Positions 25,452-36,263 of a stretch of DNA of 64,000 nucleotides are shown in pieces. The DNA lies in the NCBI RefSeq assembly GCF_023208015.1, contig NZ_CP051627.1, positions 2,108,001-2,172,000 on the forward strand, given 5' to 3'. How positions within the stretch are numbered: position 1 is the stretch's first letter; every line of letters starts with the position of its first letter. Both the position numbers and the translations under genes were made by a program. Source of the stretch: Thermobifida alba (GTDB lineage: Bacteria; Actinomycetota; Actinomycetes; Streptosporangiales; Streptosporangiaceae). The notes beneath the pieces were generated by a model. The model was not told the origin of the DNA. It made no database searches and saw nothing but the letters and a program-made list of their open reading frames with translations.

Positions 25452-25850
25452 GGACGTCACCTTCCACTCGTTTCCGGGAAACCGCTTCCGGTTCCCTGGA
25501 AAAGGATGTCCATGTTCCGCTGGATGTCAAACCCATTCTTTTTTCCAAGGCAGCACAAATCCCCGGTCAGGGAATCCGTCAATTCTCTCGCGCTCCGGCA
25601 GGAACGGGTCGGAAAAATCCTTGGAAAAGGTGATGAGGACGGCGTTCCTCCGGCGGGTGGACCGCGTTTTCTCCTCCGGTCGCGCGGTTTCCTCCGCCCT
25701 CTCCCGAAACTCGGAGGACCCTCCCGTGCTTTTCGGTCCGCAACCGGTCCCGGTTTTCGGCAGGGGGCCGTTCCCGCCCCTCCGCCCGCCCCGGAGGCCC
25801 CGGGGGGTGTGCCATCATTCCGGGGATTGTGACCTCACCCTGGAGCTGCC
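25452..25850. other. Intergenic region with possible operator
   Basis: This 399-bp gap holds the promoter of the I36 inhibitor (TTGACA on the minus strand at 25525-25530). Close to the gene, at 25476-25496, is an imperfect palindrome GGGAA-ACCG...CGG-TTCCC that looks like a LacI-type site, pairing in seven of ten positions. The half near 25850 holds the GGAG ribosome-binding site of the next gene and no other recognised element. Confidence 0.4.
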
Positions 25851-26243
25851 GTGACGCCTCCTCCTCCGGACTCCCCGGCCCCCGCACGCGCCACCGCCCG
25901 GACCGTCAGCCGGACCGTCGGCATCCTGTTCCTCACCGCGACCTTCCTCTGCGGGTTCCTGCTGCCGGCCGCGTCGCTGGCGACCCTCGTGCAGCTCGGC
26001 ACCTGCGACGGGATCGTGGAGACCGTTCCCGGCTGCCTCAGTTCGCTGCGGGGGCTCCTCAGCCTCGTGCTGCCGTGGGCCGGCTGGCTGCTCGGCGTCT
26101 TCGGCGCCCTGGCCCTGTTCGTCGTGGCCTGGCGCCGGCGCCGCCGCGAGTGGCTGTGGCCGCTGCTCGGCGCCGCCGGCTACGCCCTCAGTTTCCCCCT
26201 CGCCCTGGTCTCCCTGTTCGGCCTGGACACGGTCCTCGCCTAG
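25851..26243 (+). CDS. Small membrane protein of unknown function
   Basis: 130 residues starting with GTG 25851, GGAG five bases upstream. Three hydrophobic segments are visible (about 22-47, 70-95 and 104-125), the second followed by the positive cluster RRRRRE, so that loop is cytoplasmic. Two cysteines in the outer loop (TCDGIVETVPGC) could form a disulfide. No family recognised. Confidence 0.6.
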   Translation: MTPPPPDSPAPARATARTVSRTVGILFLTATFLCGFLLPAASLATLVQLGTCDGIVETVPGCLSSLRGLLSLVLPWAGWLLGVFGALALFVVAWRRRRREWLWPLLGAAGYALSFPLALVSLFGLDTVLA

Positions 26244-26291
26244 CCCGGTCAGCCCCGCGGGTGCGGGCCGCGGCCGTTTGCCGCCGATGCC

Positions 26292-26330
26292 AAGGGCCCG
26301 CCACCGTCTCCTGGACGATGGCGGGCCCCT
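26292..26330. terminator. Bidirectional terminator before acnA end
   Basis: Seventeen-nt arms (26292-26308 and 26314-26330, AAGGGCCCGCCACCGTC against GACGATGGCGGGCCCCT) pair with two mismatches around a five-base loop between convergent genes. Confidence 0.75.
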
Positions 26331-26374
26331 GTGGGTCGCCCCGGGCCTGGTGGGCCCGCGGGGGGTTCGTGGGA

Positions 26375-29152
<2,778 letters not shown>

Positions 29153-29408
29153 AGTTGTCGCCTCCTGGTCTCGCCACTTTTTTCCAAGCATCCTGCCGTA
29201 GCGGCACAGCCGGGGCGTCACTGAGGCTTCCCTTACAAGATCACTCCCGAGCCGGGGCGGTTCCCCCGTGATGCGCGGGACAACGGGGCCCACCTGCGCT
29301 GACGGCTCGGGTTCCGCCTCCGGGAGTGCGGAGCCCACCGCGCCGCGACAGCAGGTGGGGCCGCCGGTGGCGGTGAACCTCACATGCCCAGTGATTCGCT
29401 CGCGCTGT

Positions 29409-29450
29409 TATCTCGACATCAAGGTATCGAACATGTATCTCGACATCAAG
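29409..29450 (-). promoter_or_regulatory. Fifteen-bp direct repeat upstream of acnA
   Basis: TATCTCGACATCAAG occurs twice, at 29409-29423 and 29436-29450 (27-bp period). Its core CTCGACATCAAG is itself an imperfect palindrome, pairing in 8 of 12 positions. The region is the most AT-rich of the acnA upstream sequence. It is likely a promoter-proximal binding site for a dimeric regulator; identity unknown. Confidence 0.6.
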
Positions 29451-29495
29451 CTACCGGTCAGTAATGCCTGTCTCTCGTCGCTCCACTACCCGTCC

Positions 29496-29537
29496 GGCCG
29501 GTGGGAACACCCGGTGCACCGGGTGTTCCCACCGGCC
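29496..29537 (-). terminator. Long palindromic terminator of the luciferase-like gene
   Basis: A perfect 42-bp palindrome with 21-bp arms and no loop (29496-29516, 29517-29537), four bases past the stop codon of the upstream minus-strand gene. Confidence 0.9.
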
Positions 29538-29541
29538 GCGC

Positions 29542-30474
29542 TCACTTCAGCTGGGACGCCACCTTGTCGGCGATCAGCTCCAGGTGGTCCAGGTCGGACA
29601 GGTCGAGCACCTGCAGGTAGATCCGCTCCGCGCCGATCTCGGCGAACCGGCCGATCTTGTCGACGACCTCGTTGGGGGTGCCCGTCAGTCCGTTGACCCG
29701 CAGCTCGTCCACCTCTCGGCCGATCGCGGCGGCGCGGCGGGCCACCTCGGCCTCGTCACGGCCCACGCACACCACCTGGGCCGCGGAGTAGATCATGGGG
29801 GCGGTGCGGCCCGCCTCCTCCACCGCGGCCCGGACGCGGTCGAAGGCCGCCCGGGTGTCCTCCAGCACGTTGAAGGGGACGTTGTACTCGTCGGCGTAGG
29901 CCGCGGCCAGCCGGGGCGTGCGCCGCCGCCCGGTGCCGCCGATGAGGACGGGCGGGCGCGGCGACTGCGCGGGCTTGGGCAGCGCCGGGCTGTCCGCCAG
30001 GCGGTAGTACCGGCCCTGGTAGTCGAAAGTCTCGCCGACCGGGGTGTCCCACAGCCCGGTGATGACCGCCAACTGCTCCTCGAAGCGGTCGAAGCGCTCC
30101 TTGGCGTCGGTGGGGAAGGGCAGGCCGTAGGCGGTGTGCTCGGCTTCGAACCACCCCGCCCCGAAGCCGAACTCCACCCGGCCCCCGCTCATCTGGTCCA
30201 CCTGGGCGACGCTGATCGCCAGCGGCCCCGGAGCGCGGAACGTGGCCGCGGTCATGAGCGTGCCCAGCCGGAGCCGGGAGGTCTCGCGGGCCAGGCCGGC
30301 CAGGGTGATCCAGGCGTCGGTGGGGCCGGGGAGGCCGCTGACGTCGCCCATCTTGAGGTAGTGGTCGGAGCGGAAGAAGGCGTCGAACCCGAGGTCCTCG
30401 GCAGCCCTGGCCACCGCCAGGAGAGTCTCGTAGCTGGCGCCCTGCTGGGGTTCGGTGAAGATCCTCAGTCGCAT
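29542..30474 (-). CDS. Luciferase-like (LLM) F420-dependent-type oxidoreductase
   Basis: 310 residues with a single bacterial-luciferase-like TIM-barrel domain. The N-terminus MRLRIFTEPQQGASYETLLAVARAAEDLGFDAFFRSDHYLKMG, the segment RLGTLMTAATFRAPGPLAISVAQVDQMSGGRVEFGFGAGW and VLIGGTGRRRTPRLAAAYADEYN match actinobacterial LLM proteins of the F420-dependent TIGR03560-like group. The substrate is unknown. It precedes a long terminator and follows the RNA methyltransferase gene by 74 bp on the same strand, with a short hairpin between them. Confidence 0.85.
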   Translation of the reverse strand: MRLRIFTEPQQGASYETLLAVARAAEDLGFDAFFRSDHYLKMGDVSGLPGPTDAWITLAGLARETSRLRLGTLMTAATFRAPGPLAISVAQVDQMSGGRVEFGFGAGWFEAEHTAYGLPFPTDAKERFDRFEEQLAVITGLWDTPVGETFDYQGRYYRLADSPALPKPAQSPRPPVLIGGTGRRRTPRLAAAYADEYNVPFNVLEDTRAAFDRVRAAVEEAGRTAPMIYSAAQVVCVGRDEAEVARRAAAIGREVDELRVNGLTGTPNEVVDKIGRFAEIGAERIYLQVLDLSDLDHLELIADKVASQLK

Positions 30475-30497
30475 GCCCCCATTCTTCCGCCCGGCTT

Positions 30498-30518
30498 GCC
30501 GGTTTTGCGACAACCGGC
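30498..30518 (-). terminator. Short hairpin after the RNA methyltransferase gene
   Basis: Seven-bp perfect stem GCCGGTT/AACCGGC with a seven-base loop, 31 bp beyond the stop codon at 30549. Confidence 0.4.
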
Positions 30519-30548
30519 GGGTTCCGGCGTGCCGGTCGGGGGCCGCGC

Positions 30549-31808
30549 TCAGGCGGGGATCAGCACCGCCAGGCACTCCACGTGGTGGGTCATGGGGAAG
30601 GCGTCGAAGGCGCGCAGCCCGTCCAGCCGGTAGCCGCTCTCGGCGAAGACCGCCAGATCGCGGGCGAGGGTGGCGGGGTCGCAGGAGACGTAGGCGATCC
30701 GCTGCGGGCGCAGCGCCGCCAGGGACCGCACCACCTCCGCGCCCAGGCCCGCACGCGGCGGGTCGGCCACGGCCAGGTCGACCCGCAGGTCCACCCACTG
30801 GCGCAGGTGCGCGGCCACGTCCCCCTGCTCGATTCGCACCTGCGGCAGGTCGCGCAGGTTGTGCCGGGCGTCGCGGACCGCGTCGGCGCCGCTCTCGACA
30901 CCGAACACCCGGCCCTCGGCGCCGACGGCGGCGCCCAGCGCCCCGGCGAACAGCCCGACCCCGCAGTACAGGTCCAGGGCGGTCTGGCCGGGCTTGGGCT
31001 CCAGCGCCTCCAGCACCGCCCCGGTGAGAGTGTCGGCGGCGGCCGGGTGGACCTGCCAGAACGCCCCCGCGCTGACCCGCCAGCGGCGTCCCGCGGCCTC
31101 CTCGGCGACCCCGCGCCGGCCGCGGACCGACTGGATCCGTCCGTTGCGGAAGCGGCGCAGCACCGCGGCGGGCGCCGCCGGCTTCGGCAGTTCGGGCAGC
31201 CTGGCCGTGGTCGGGGTGACGATGACGGCCGCCTCGCCGGTCCCGGCCGAGACCACCGCCTCGACCTCCGACACGTTCCGCCAGTTCCGCCGGGGCACCT
31301 CCAGGCGGTCGACCCCCGGGTGCGCGATGGGGCAGGAGTCGATCGGCTCGATGCTGTGGGAGCGGTGCCTGCGCAGTCCCGCCGTCCCGTCCGCGTCGAC
31401 CGCGAACCGGACCCGGGTGCGCCATCCCAGTCCGTCCGGGGTGCCGGGCAGCTCCTCCACCACGACCTCGCGGTCGATGCCGGCGATCCGGTTCAGCTGT
31501 TCGGCGACCACCCGCGCCTTGATCCGCCGCTGGGCGTCCAGGGAGGCGTGCTGCCAGTCGCAGCCCCCGCACTTTCCCGGACCGGAGAAGGGGCACGGCG
31601 GCTCCACCCGGTCGGGCGAGGGCTCCAGCACCTCCACCGCGTCGGCGCGCAGGAACCTCTTGGTCTCCTCGGTGACCAGGGCACGCACCAGTTCTCCCGG
31701 CAGGGCGTGGCGCACGAACACGACTTGGCCCTCGTGGCGCCCGACGCACCAGCCTCCGTGCGCCACCCCGTCCAGACGCACCTCGACGCGGGTTCCGAGC
31801 CGACTCAT
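30549..31808 (-). CDS. TRAM-domain RNA (uracil-5-) methyltransferase, TrmA/RumA type
   Basis: 419 residues. An N-terminal TRAM/OB domain (about 1-65) is followed by the [4Fe-4S] cysteines CPFSGPGKCGGC (about 75-86, with the fourth Cys in DSCPIAH), and a SAM-dependent methyltransferase domain with LDLYCGVGLFAGALG. The catalytic cysteine is in YVSCDPATLARD and the general base lies near the C-terminal HHVE. The enzyme methylates uracil at C5 in rRNA or tRNA; which one cannot be told. It is divergent from the TrkA pair, the same neighbourhood as in Streptomyces. Confidence 0.9.
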   Translation of the reverse strand: MSRLGTRVEVRLDGVAHGGWCVGRHEGQVVFVRHALPGELVRALVTEETKRFLRADAVEVLEPSPDRVEPPCPFSGPGKCGGCDWQHASLDAQRRIKARVVAEQLNRIAGIDREVVVEELPGTPDGLGWRTRVRFAVDADGTAGLRRHRSHSIEPIDSCPIAHPGVDRLEVPRRNWRNVSEVEAVVSAGTGEAAVIVTPTTARLPELPKPAAPAAVLRRFRNGRIQSVRGRRGVAEEAAGRRWRVSAGAFWQVHPAAADTLTGAVLEALEPKPGQTALDLYCGVGLFAGALGAAVGAEGRVFGVESGADAVRDARHNLRDLPQVRIEQGDVAAHLRQWVDLRVDLAVADPPRAGLGAEVVRSLAALRPQRIAYVSCDPATLARDLAVFAESGYRLDGLRAFDAFPMTHHVECLAVLIPA

Positions 31809-31970
31809 GAGCACACGACCTTTCGGGTGGACGGGGCGGTCCGGTACCGCGGCGGGTCCCACCGCCGCCTCCTGCGACCACTCTAGTCGGGGTGCGGACA
31901 CGCCCGGTCCGGATGCGGAAGCGGTCCGGTGCGGCGGACTCCGCGACTGTGGTTGGGTATATCCAGCCCA

Positions 31971-31994
31971 GGCCGCGCCGGCGCCGGCGCGGCC
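31971..31994. repeat. 24-bp perfect palindrome in the TrkA promoter region
   Basis: GGCCGCGCCGGC followed by its complement, about 35 bp before the first trkA start codon. It may be an operator or an mRNA hairpin in the leader. Just upstream is TGGGTATATCCA, a near-palindrome overlapping a possible TATA-like -10 element. Confidence 0.4.
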
Positions 31995-32027
31995 GCCACC
32001 ATGAGGCATACCGGGAGCGGACACGAC

Positions 32028-32702
32028 GTGCACATCGTCATCTTGGGGTGCGGGCGGGTGGGTTCCGCCCTCGCGCACACACTGGAGGACTCGGGTCACA
32101 CCGTCGCGGTGATCGACCGCGCCCCCGAGGCGTTTCGCAGGCTGCGCTCGGCGACCGCCAAGCACGCGGTCACCGGACTGGGCCACGACCGCGAGGTGCT
32201 GGTGCGTGCGGGGATCGAGACCGCGGGCGCGTTCGCCGCGGTCAGCAGCGGCGACAACTCCAACATCATCGCCGCGCGGGTGGCCCGTGAGACGTTCGGG
32301 GTGCGCAACGTGGTGGCGCGCATCTACGACCCGCGGCGCGCCGAGGTGTACCAGCGGCTGGGGATCCCCACCGTGGCCACGGTGCGCTGGACCGCCGACA
32401 TGATCCTGCGCCACCTGGTGCCCGGGGACGAGTTCCTGGGTACCGGACCGCTGTGGCGGGACCCTTCGGGGTCGCTGGTCATGGTGGACGCGGTGGTGGG
32501 CACGGCGTGGTCGCAGCGGCGCGTCGAGCAGGTGGAGTCCGCGCTGGGGGTGCGGGTGGTCTACCTGAGCCGGGGCGGGGAGATCCACCTGGCCCGCTCC
32601 GACCTGCGGCTGTGGCCGGGCGACGTGGTGCACGTGGTCTCCCCGGCCGGATCGGTCGAGGAGACGGTGGCTCGGATCGGTGCGGACGGGGGTGAGCGGT
32701 GA
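32028..32702 (+). CDS. TrkA-type potassium channel regulatory subunit 1
   Basis: 224 residues from the GTG at 32028; ATG 32001 is also in frame but without a ribosome-binding site. An RCK_N Rossmann domain (HIVILGCGRVGSALAHTLEDSGHTVAVIDR) binds NAD(H)/nucleotide, and an RCK_C domain fills the last 70 residues. Such proteins gate Trk/Ktr or channel-type K+ uptake on the inner face of the membrane. The stop codon overlaps the next start. No K+-translocating subunit is seen nearby. Confidence 0.92.
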   Translation: MHIVILGCGRVGSALAHTLEDSGHTVAVIDRAPEAFRRLRSATAKHAVTGLGHDREVLVRAGIETAGAFAAVSSGDNSNIIAARVARETFGVRNVVARIYDPRRAEVYQRLGIPTVATVRWTADMILRHLVPGDEFLGTGPLWRDPSGSLVMVDAVVGTAWSQRRVEQVESALGVRVVYLSRGGEIHLARSDLRLWPGDVVHVVSPAGSVEETVARIGADGGER

Positions 32703-33379
32703 TGCGGGTGGCGATCGCGGGAGCCGGGGCGGTGGGCCGGTCCATCGCGGCCGAACTGCTGGGCAGCGGCCACGAGGTGCTGCTCATCGACCGCGACGCA
32801 CGCGCCATCGACGTGCACGCGCTGACCGAGGCCGAGTGGCTGCTGGCCGACGCCTGCGAGGTCAGCTCCCTGGAGAACGCCCGGTTGGACGAGTTCGACG
32901 CGGTCATCGCCGCGACCTCTGACGACAAGGTCAACCTGGTGGTGTCGCTGCTGGCCAAGCGGGAGTTCGGGGTGCGCCGCGTGATCGCGCGGGTCAACGA
33001 CCCCCGGGACGAGTGGCTGTTCACCGACGCCTGGGGGGTGGACGTGGCGGTGTCGCCGCCGCGGCTGCTGGCGGCGCTGGTGGACGACGACGAGGAGGCC
33101 GAGCTGGGCCGGTCCGGTGAGGCGGTGCCGCTGGCCTCGTTGGGCGGGGCCGACCTGCTGGAGTCGGTGCTGACCGAGGGGTCGCCGTTCGCGGGACGCG
33201 GCGCCGAGGAGCTGAGCGCCGTGCTGCCCGAGGGCGTGGTGCTGGTCGCCGTGGTGCAGGGGGGCCAGGCGCGCGCCCCGCTGCCGGGGACGGTGCTCTC
33301 CGCGGGGGACGTGGTGGTCCTGCTCAGCAGTGCCCGCAGCGACGACGAACTGCACGCGGTGCTCAGCGGTTCCGGCTGA
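32702..33379 (+). CDS. TrkA-type potassium channel regulatory subunit 2
   Basis: 225 residues from the ATG at 32702, overlapping the previous TGA by one base (GTG 32699 is possible). RCK_N MRVAIAGAGAVGRSIAAELLGSGHEVLLIDRD and a C-terminal RCK_C domain, as in its partner but divergent. Actinobacteria such as Mycobacterium have the same adjacent pair (CeoB/CeoC), which probably form hetero-oligomeric gating rings. Confidence 0.92.
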   Translation: MRVAIAGAGAVGRSIAAELLGSGHEVLLIDRDARAIDVHALTEAEWLLADACEVSSLENARLDEFDAVIAATSDDKVNLVVSLLAKREFGVRRVIARVNDPRDEWLFTDAWGVDVAVSPPRLLAALVDDDEEAELGRSGEAVPLASLGGADLLESVLTEGSPFAGRGAEELSAVLPEGVVLVAVVQGGQARAPLPGTVLSAGDVVVLLSSARSDDELHAVLSGSG

Positions 33380-33489
33380 GTCGCGGTCCGGGATCACGTC
33401 GTGGGCGTGGAATAGTCCGCCGGCCGTCGGAGTTCGCCATAGTAGTTGAAATTTCCAATTCTTCCTGGAAAAGATCTTGAGGAGCGGAC

Positions 33490-34593
33490 ATGCAGTTCGG
33501 GATCTTCAGCGTCGGGGACGTCACCACCGACCCGACCACCGGCCGCACCCCCACCGAGGCCGAGCGGATCAAGGCGATGGTCACGATCGCGCTGAAGGCC
33601 GAGGAGGTGGGGCTGGACGTCTTCGCCACCGGCGAGCACCACAACCCGCCGTTCGTGCCCTCCTCCCCCACCACCATGCTCGGCTACATCGCCGCCCGCA
33701 CCGAGCGCCTCATCCTGTCCACCGCCACCACGCTGATCACCACCAACGACCCGGTGAAGATCGCCGAGGACTTCGCCATGCTGCAGCACCTGGCCGACGG
33801 CCGGGTCGACCTGATGCTGGGCCGCGGCAACACCGGCCCCGTCTACCCCTGGTTCGGCAAGGACATCCGCCAGGGCATCCCGCTGGCCATCGAGAACTAC
33901 CACCTGCTGCACCGCCTGTGGCGCGAGGACGTCGTGGACTGGCAGGGCAAGTTCCGCACCCCGCTGCAGTCCTTCACCTCCACCCCGCGGCCCCTGGACG
34001 GCGTCCCGCCGTTCGTGTGGCACGGCTCCATCCGCAGCCCCGAGATCGCCGAGCAGGCCGCCTACTACGGCGACGGCTTCTTCGCCAATAACATTTTCTG
34101 GCCGAAGGAACACTTCCAGCGGCTCATCGGCCTGTACCGCCGCCGCTACGAGCACTACGGGCACGGCTCGGCCGACCAGGCCATCGTCGGCCTGGGCGGG
34201 CAGGTGTTCATGCGTGCCAGGTCCCAGGACGCGGTGCGGGAGTTCCGCCCCTACTTCGACAACGCGCCCGTCTACGGCCACGGCCCCTCCCTGGAGGAGT
34301 TCATGGCCCAGACCCCCCTGACGGTGGGCAGCCCCCAGCAGGTCATCGACCGGACCCTGCAGTTCCGCGAGTACTTCGGCGACTACCAGCGCCAACTGTT
34401 CCTCATGGACCACGCGGGCCTGCCGCTCAAGACCGTGCTGGAGCAGCTCGACATCCTCGGCGAGGAGGTCGTCCCGGTGCTGCGCAGGGAGTTCGCCGCC
34501 CGCAGACCCGCGCACGTCCCCGACGCCCCCACCCACGCCAGCCTCCGCGCGGCCGCCGCGGCCGCCGACCACCGGGAAGAGGTGACCCGTTGA
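33490..34593 (+). CDS. LLM-class flavin oxidoreductase, CE1758 type
   Basis: 367 residues. The luciferase-like fold is clear in QFGIFSVGDVTTDPTTGRTPTEAERIKAMVTIALKAEEVGLDVFATGEHH and VDLMLGRGNTGPVYPWFGKDIRQG. These segments match the CE1758 (Corynebacterium) family, which is always paired with a small FMN reductase of CE1759 type, as here: the next gene starts inside its last codons. GAGGAG precedes the ATG. The oxygenated substrate is unknown. A near-palindrome TTGAAATTTCCAA (33446-33458) in the short leader may be an operator. Confidence 0.9.
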   Translation: MQFGIFSVGDVTTDPTTGRTPTEAERIKAMVTIALKAEEVGLDVFATGEHHNPPFVPSSPTTMLGYIAARTERLILSTATTLITTNDPVKIAEDFAMLQHLADGRVDLMLGRGNTGPVYPWFGKDIRQGIPLAIENYHLLHRLWREDVVDWQGKFRTPLQSFTSTPRPLDGVPPFVWHGSIRSPEIAEQAAYYGDGFFANNIFWPKEHFQRLIGLYRRRYEHYGHGSADQAIVGLGGQVFMRARSQDAVREFRPYFDNAPVYGHGPSLEEFMAQTPLTVGSPQQVIDRTLQFREYFGDYQRQLFLMDHAGLPLKTVLEQLDILGEEVVPVLRREFAARRPAHVPDAPTHASLRAAAAAADHREEVTR

Positions 34594-35201
34594 CCGCACG
34601 CACCCTGGCCGTGGTCTCCGCCGGACTGGGCCGGCCCTCCTCCGCCCGGCTGCTGGCCGACCGGCTCGCCGAGGCGGCCCGGCGCTCCCTGGAGGCCCGG
34701 GGGGCCAGCGCGGACACCACCGTGGTGGAGCTGCGCGACCACGCCCACGACCTGACCAACGCCCTGCTCACCGGAGTGCCCACCGGAGGTCTGCGCGAGG
34801 TGCTGGACCGGGTGGCCGACGCCGACGGACTGGTCGCGGTCTCCCCGGTCTTCACCGCCTCCTACAGCGGCCTGTTCAAGACGTTCTTCGACGTGCTGGA
34901 CCCCGACGCGCTGACCGGCACCCCCGTGCTGATCGCGGCCACCGGCGGCACACCGCGCCACTCCCTGGTGCTCGACCACGCCCTGCGCCCGCTCTTCGCC
35001 CACCTGCGCGCCGCCACCGTGCCGACCGGGGTCTACGCGGCCTCCCAGGACTGGGGCGACGACGGGGAGGGGGCGCTCGCCCAGCGGATCGACCGCGCGG
35101 CCGGGGAACTCGCCGCCCTGGTCGCCGACCGTCCCCCGAAGCGCCGGGTCGACCCCTACGAGTCCCCGACCCCCTTCGAGGACCTGCTGTCCGACCTGTG
35201 A
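34590..35201 (+). CDS. LLM-partnered FMN reductase, CE1759 type
   Basis: 203 residues, TTG start overlapping the previous stop codon by four bases. NADPH-dependent FMN-reductase (flavodoxin-like) fold: RTLAVVSAGLGRPSSARLLADRLAEAA near the start and the flavin-site segment VSPVFTASYSGLFKTFFDVLDPDAL. It would supply reduced FMN to the upstream monooxygenase. The pair forms a two-gene unit inserted between the TrkA genes and the DUF3159 gene. Confidence 0.92.
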   Translation: MTARTLAVVSAGLGRPSSARLLADRLAEAARRSLEARGASADTTVVELRDHAHDLTNALLTGVPTGGLREVLDRVADADGLVAVSPVFTASYSGLFKTFFDVLDPDALTGTPVLIAATGGTPRHSLVLDHALRPLFAHLRAATVPTGVYAASQDWGDDGEGALAQRIDRAAGELAALVADRPPKRRVDPYESPTPFEDLLSDL

Positions 35202-35210
35202 GGGCCCGCG

Positions 35211-35238
35211 GGGCGGCCTGCGCCGGGCCGGGCCGCCC
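35211..35238. terminator. Convergent hairpin terminator
   Basis: GGGCGGCC (35211-35218) pairs with GGCCGCCC (35231-35238) between the convergent FMN reductase and DUF3159 genes. Confidence 0.5.
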
Positions 35239-35248
35239 GCACCGGGGC

Positions 35249-36019
35249 TCACCCCCGCGGACGCGTGCGCGCCGCCTCCCCCGTGTCGGCGCCGGAGTCC
35301 TCGACGGCGCCGGTGTCCTGTGCGTCCTCCTGCGCGCCCTGTTCCAGCGGGGTGCGCCCCACCGCCAGCAGCCACACCATGGCGGCGAACGCGGCGACCT
35401 GGATCGGCCAGCCCATGAGGATCTTGGCGGCGCCCAGCCAGCCGACCGCGCCCACCGCCCACAGCGGGTACTGCACCGCCACCCGCACCACGCACGGCAG
35501 CACCAGCAGCCAGGTCAGCCGGGAACTGAGGCGGAGCACGGCCGGCTCCCGCCGCCACCCGGTCGGGTCACCGGTGACCGCGCCGATGAGCATCCCCATC
35601 GCGGGCCAGCGCACCAGGATCGACAGGGTCAGCACGAGTGCGTAGACGCTGTTGTAGATGATTCCGGGCAGGAACGCGTCCTCGGCCTGCCCGCTGCGCA
35701 ACGCGAAGAACGCGGCGATGGCGATCCCGAACAGGCTGTTGACCACGTACTGCACCGAGGAGCGCTGCACGAGCCGGACCACGGCCAGGACCACGGCGGC
35801 GACACCGCCCAGTGCCAGCCCCAGCCGCAGCGGGTCCAGGCCAGCGACCTGCCAGCCGTAGCGGGTGCCGATCAGGTAGGTGCAGGTGAAGAGGATCGTG
35901 GGCACCGCCGCCTCGACCATGCCGCGCTTGCCGCCCAGGGCCTTGGCCAACTGGCCGCGCACGACCTCCTCGACGGTGTGTTCGGAGACCCCGGCCTGAC
36001 GCTGGTCGGTCAATGTCAC
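35249..36019 (-). CDS. DUF3159 membrane protein
   Basis: 256 residues from GTG 36019. About six transmembrane helices follow a short N-terminal cytoplasmic stretch containing EEVVRGQLAKALGGKRGMVEAAVPTILFTCTYLI, the typical start of DUF3159 proteins. The family is confined largely to actinobacteria and often sits near TrkA and OB-fold genes; its function is unknown. A C-terminal acidic/Gln tail (about 220-256) is variable. Confidence 0.85.
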   Translation of the reverse strand: MTLTDQRQAGVSEHTVEEVVRGQLAKALGGKRGMVEAAVPTILFTCTYLIGTRYGWQVAGLDPLRLGLALGGVAAVVLAVVRLVQRSSVQYVVNSLFGIAIAAFFALRSGQAEDAFLPGIIYNSVYALVLTLSILVRWPAMGMLIGAVTGDPTGWRREPAVLRLSSRLTWLLVLPCVVRVAVQYPLWAVGAVGWLGAAKILMGWPIQVAAFAAMVWLLAVGRTPLEQGAQEDAQDTGAVEDSGADTGEAARTRPRG

Positions 36020-36263
36020 TCCCGGACGGTGTAGCTGCGGACACGCTGCTCGGCGACCCGCGGGCCGCCCTCCCAGGGTAGTCCCCCACCGCCCGCACGG
36101 GGGACGGCACGCTCCGTGACACCGCCGCGACCGGCGCGACAGGCCCGACACCCCCGGCCGGGCCCCTGCCAGCGGCGGGGACCCGCGCTCCACGGGGCTG
36201 GGAACCCCTCCGGAATCGTTCTAGGCTCGGAGGCGAAGGCGTGTCCGCCCCGAAGGAGTCCCC

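Larger units (their letters stand above)
29153..29541. other. acnA upstream region
   Basis: 389 bp without a gene, between acnA and the end of the next minus-strand gene. It holds the acnA ribosome-binding site (GGAGG), the direct repeat at 29409-29450 and the terminator at 29496-29537. I see no small open frame with a good start signal. Confidence 0.5.
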
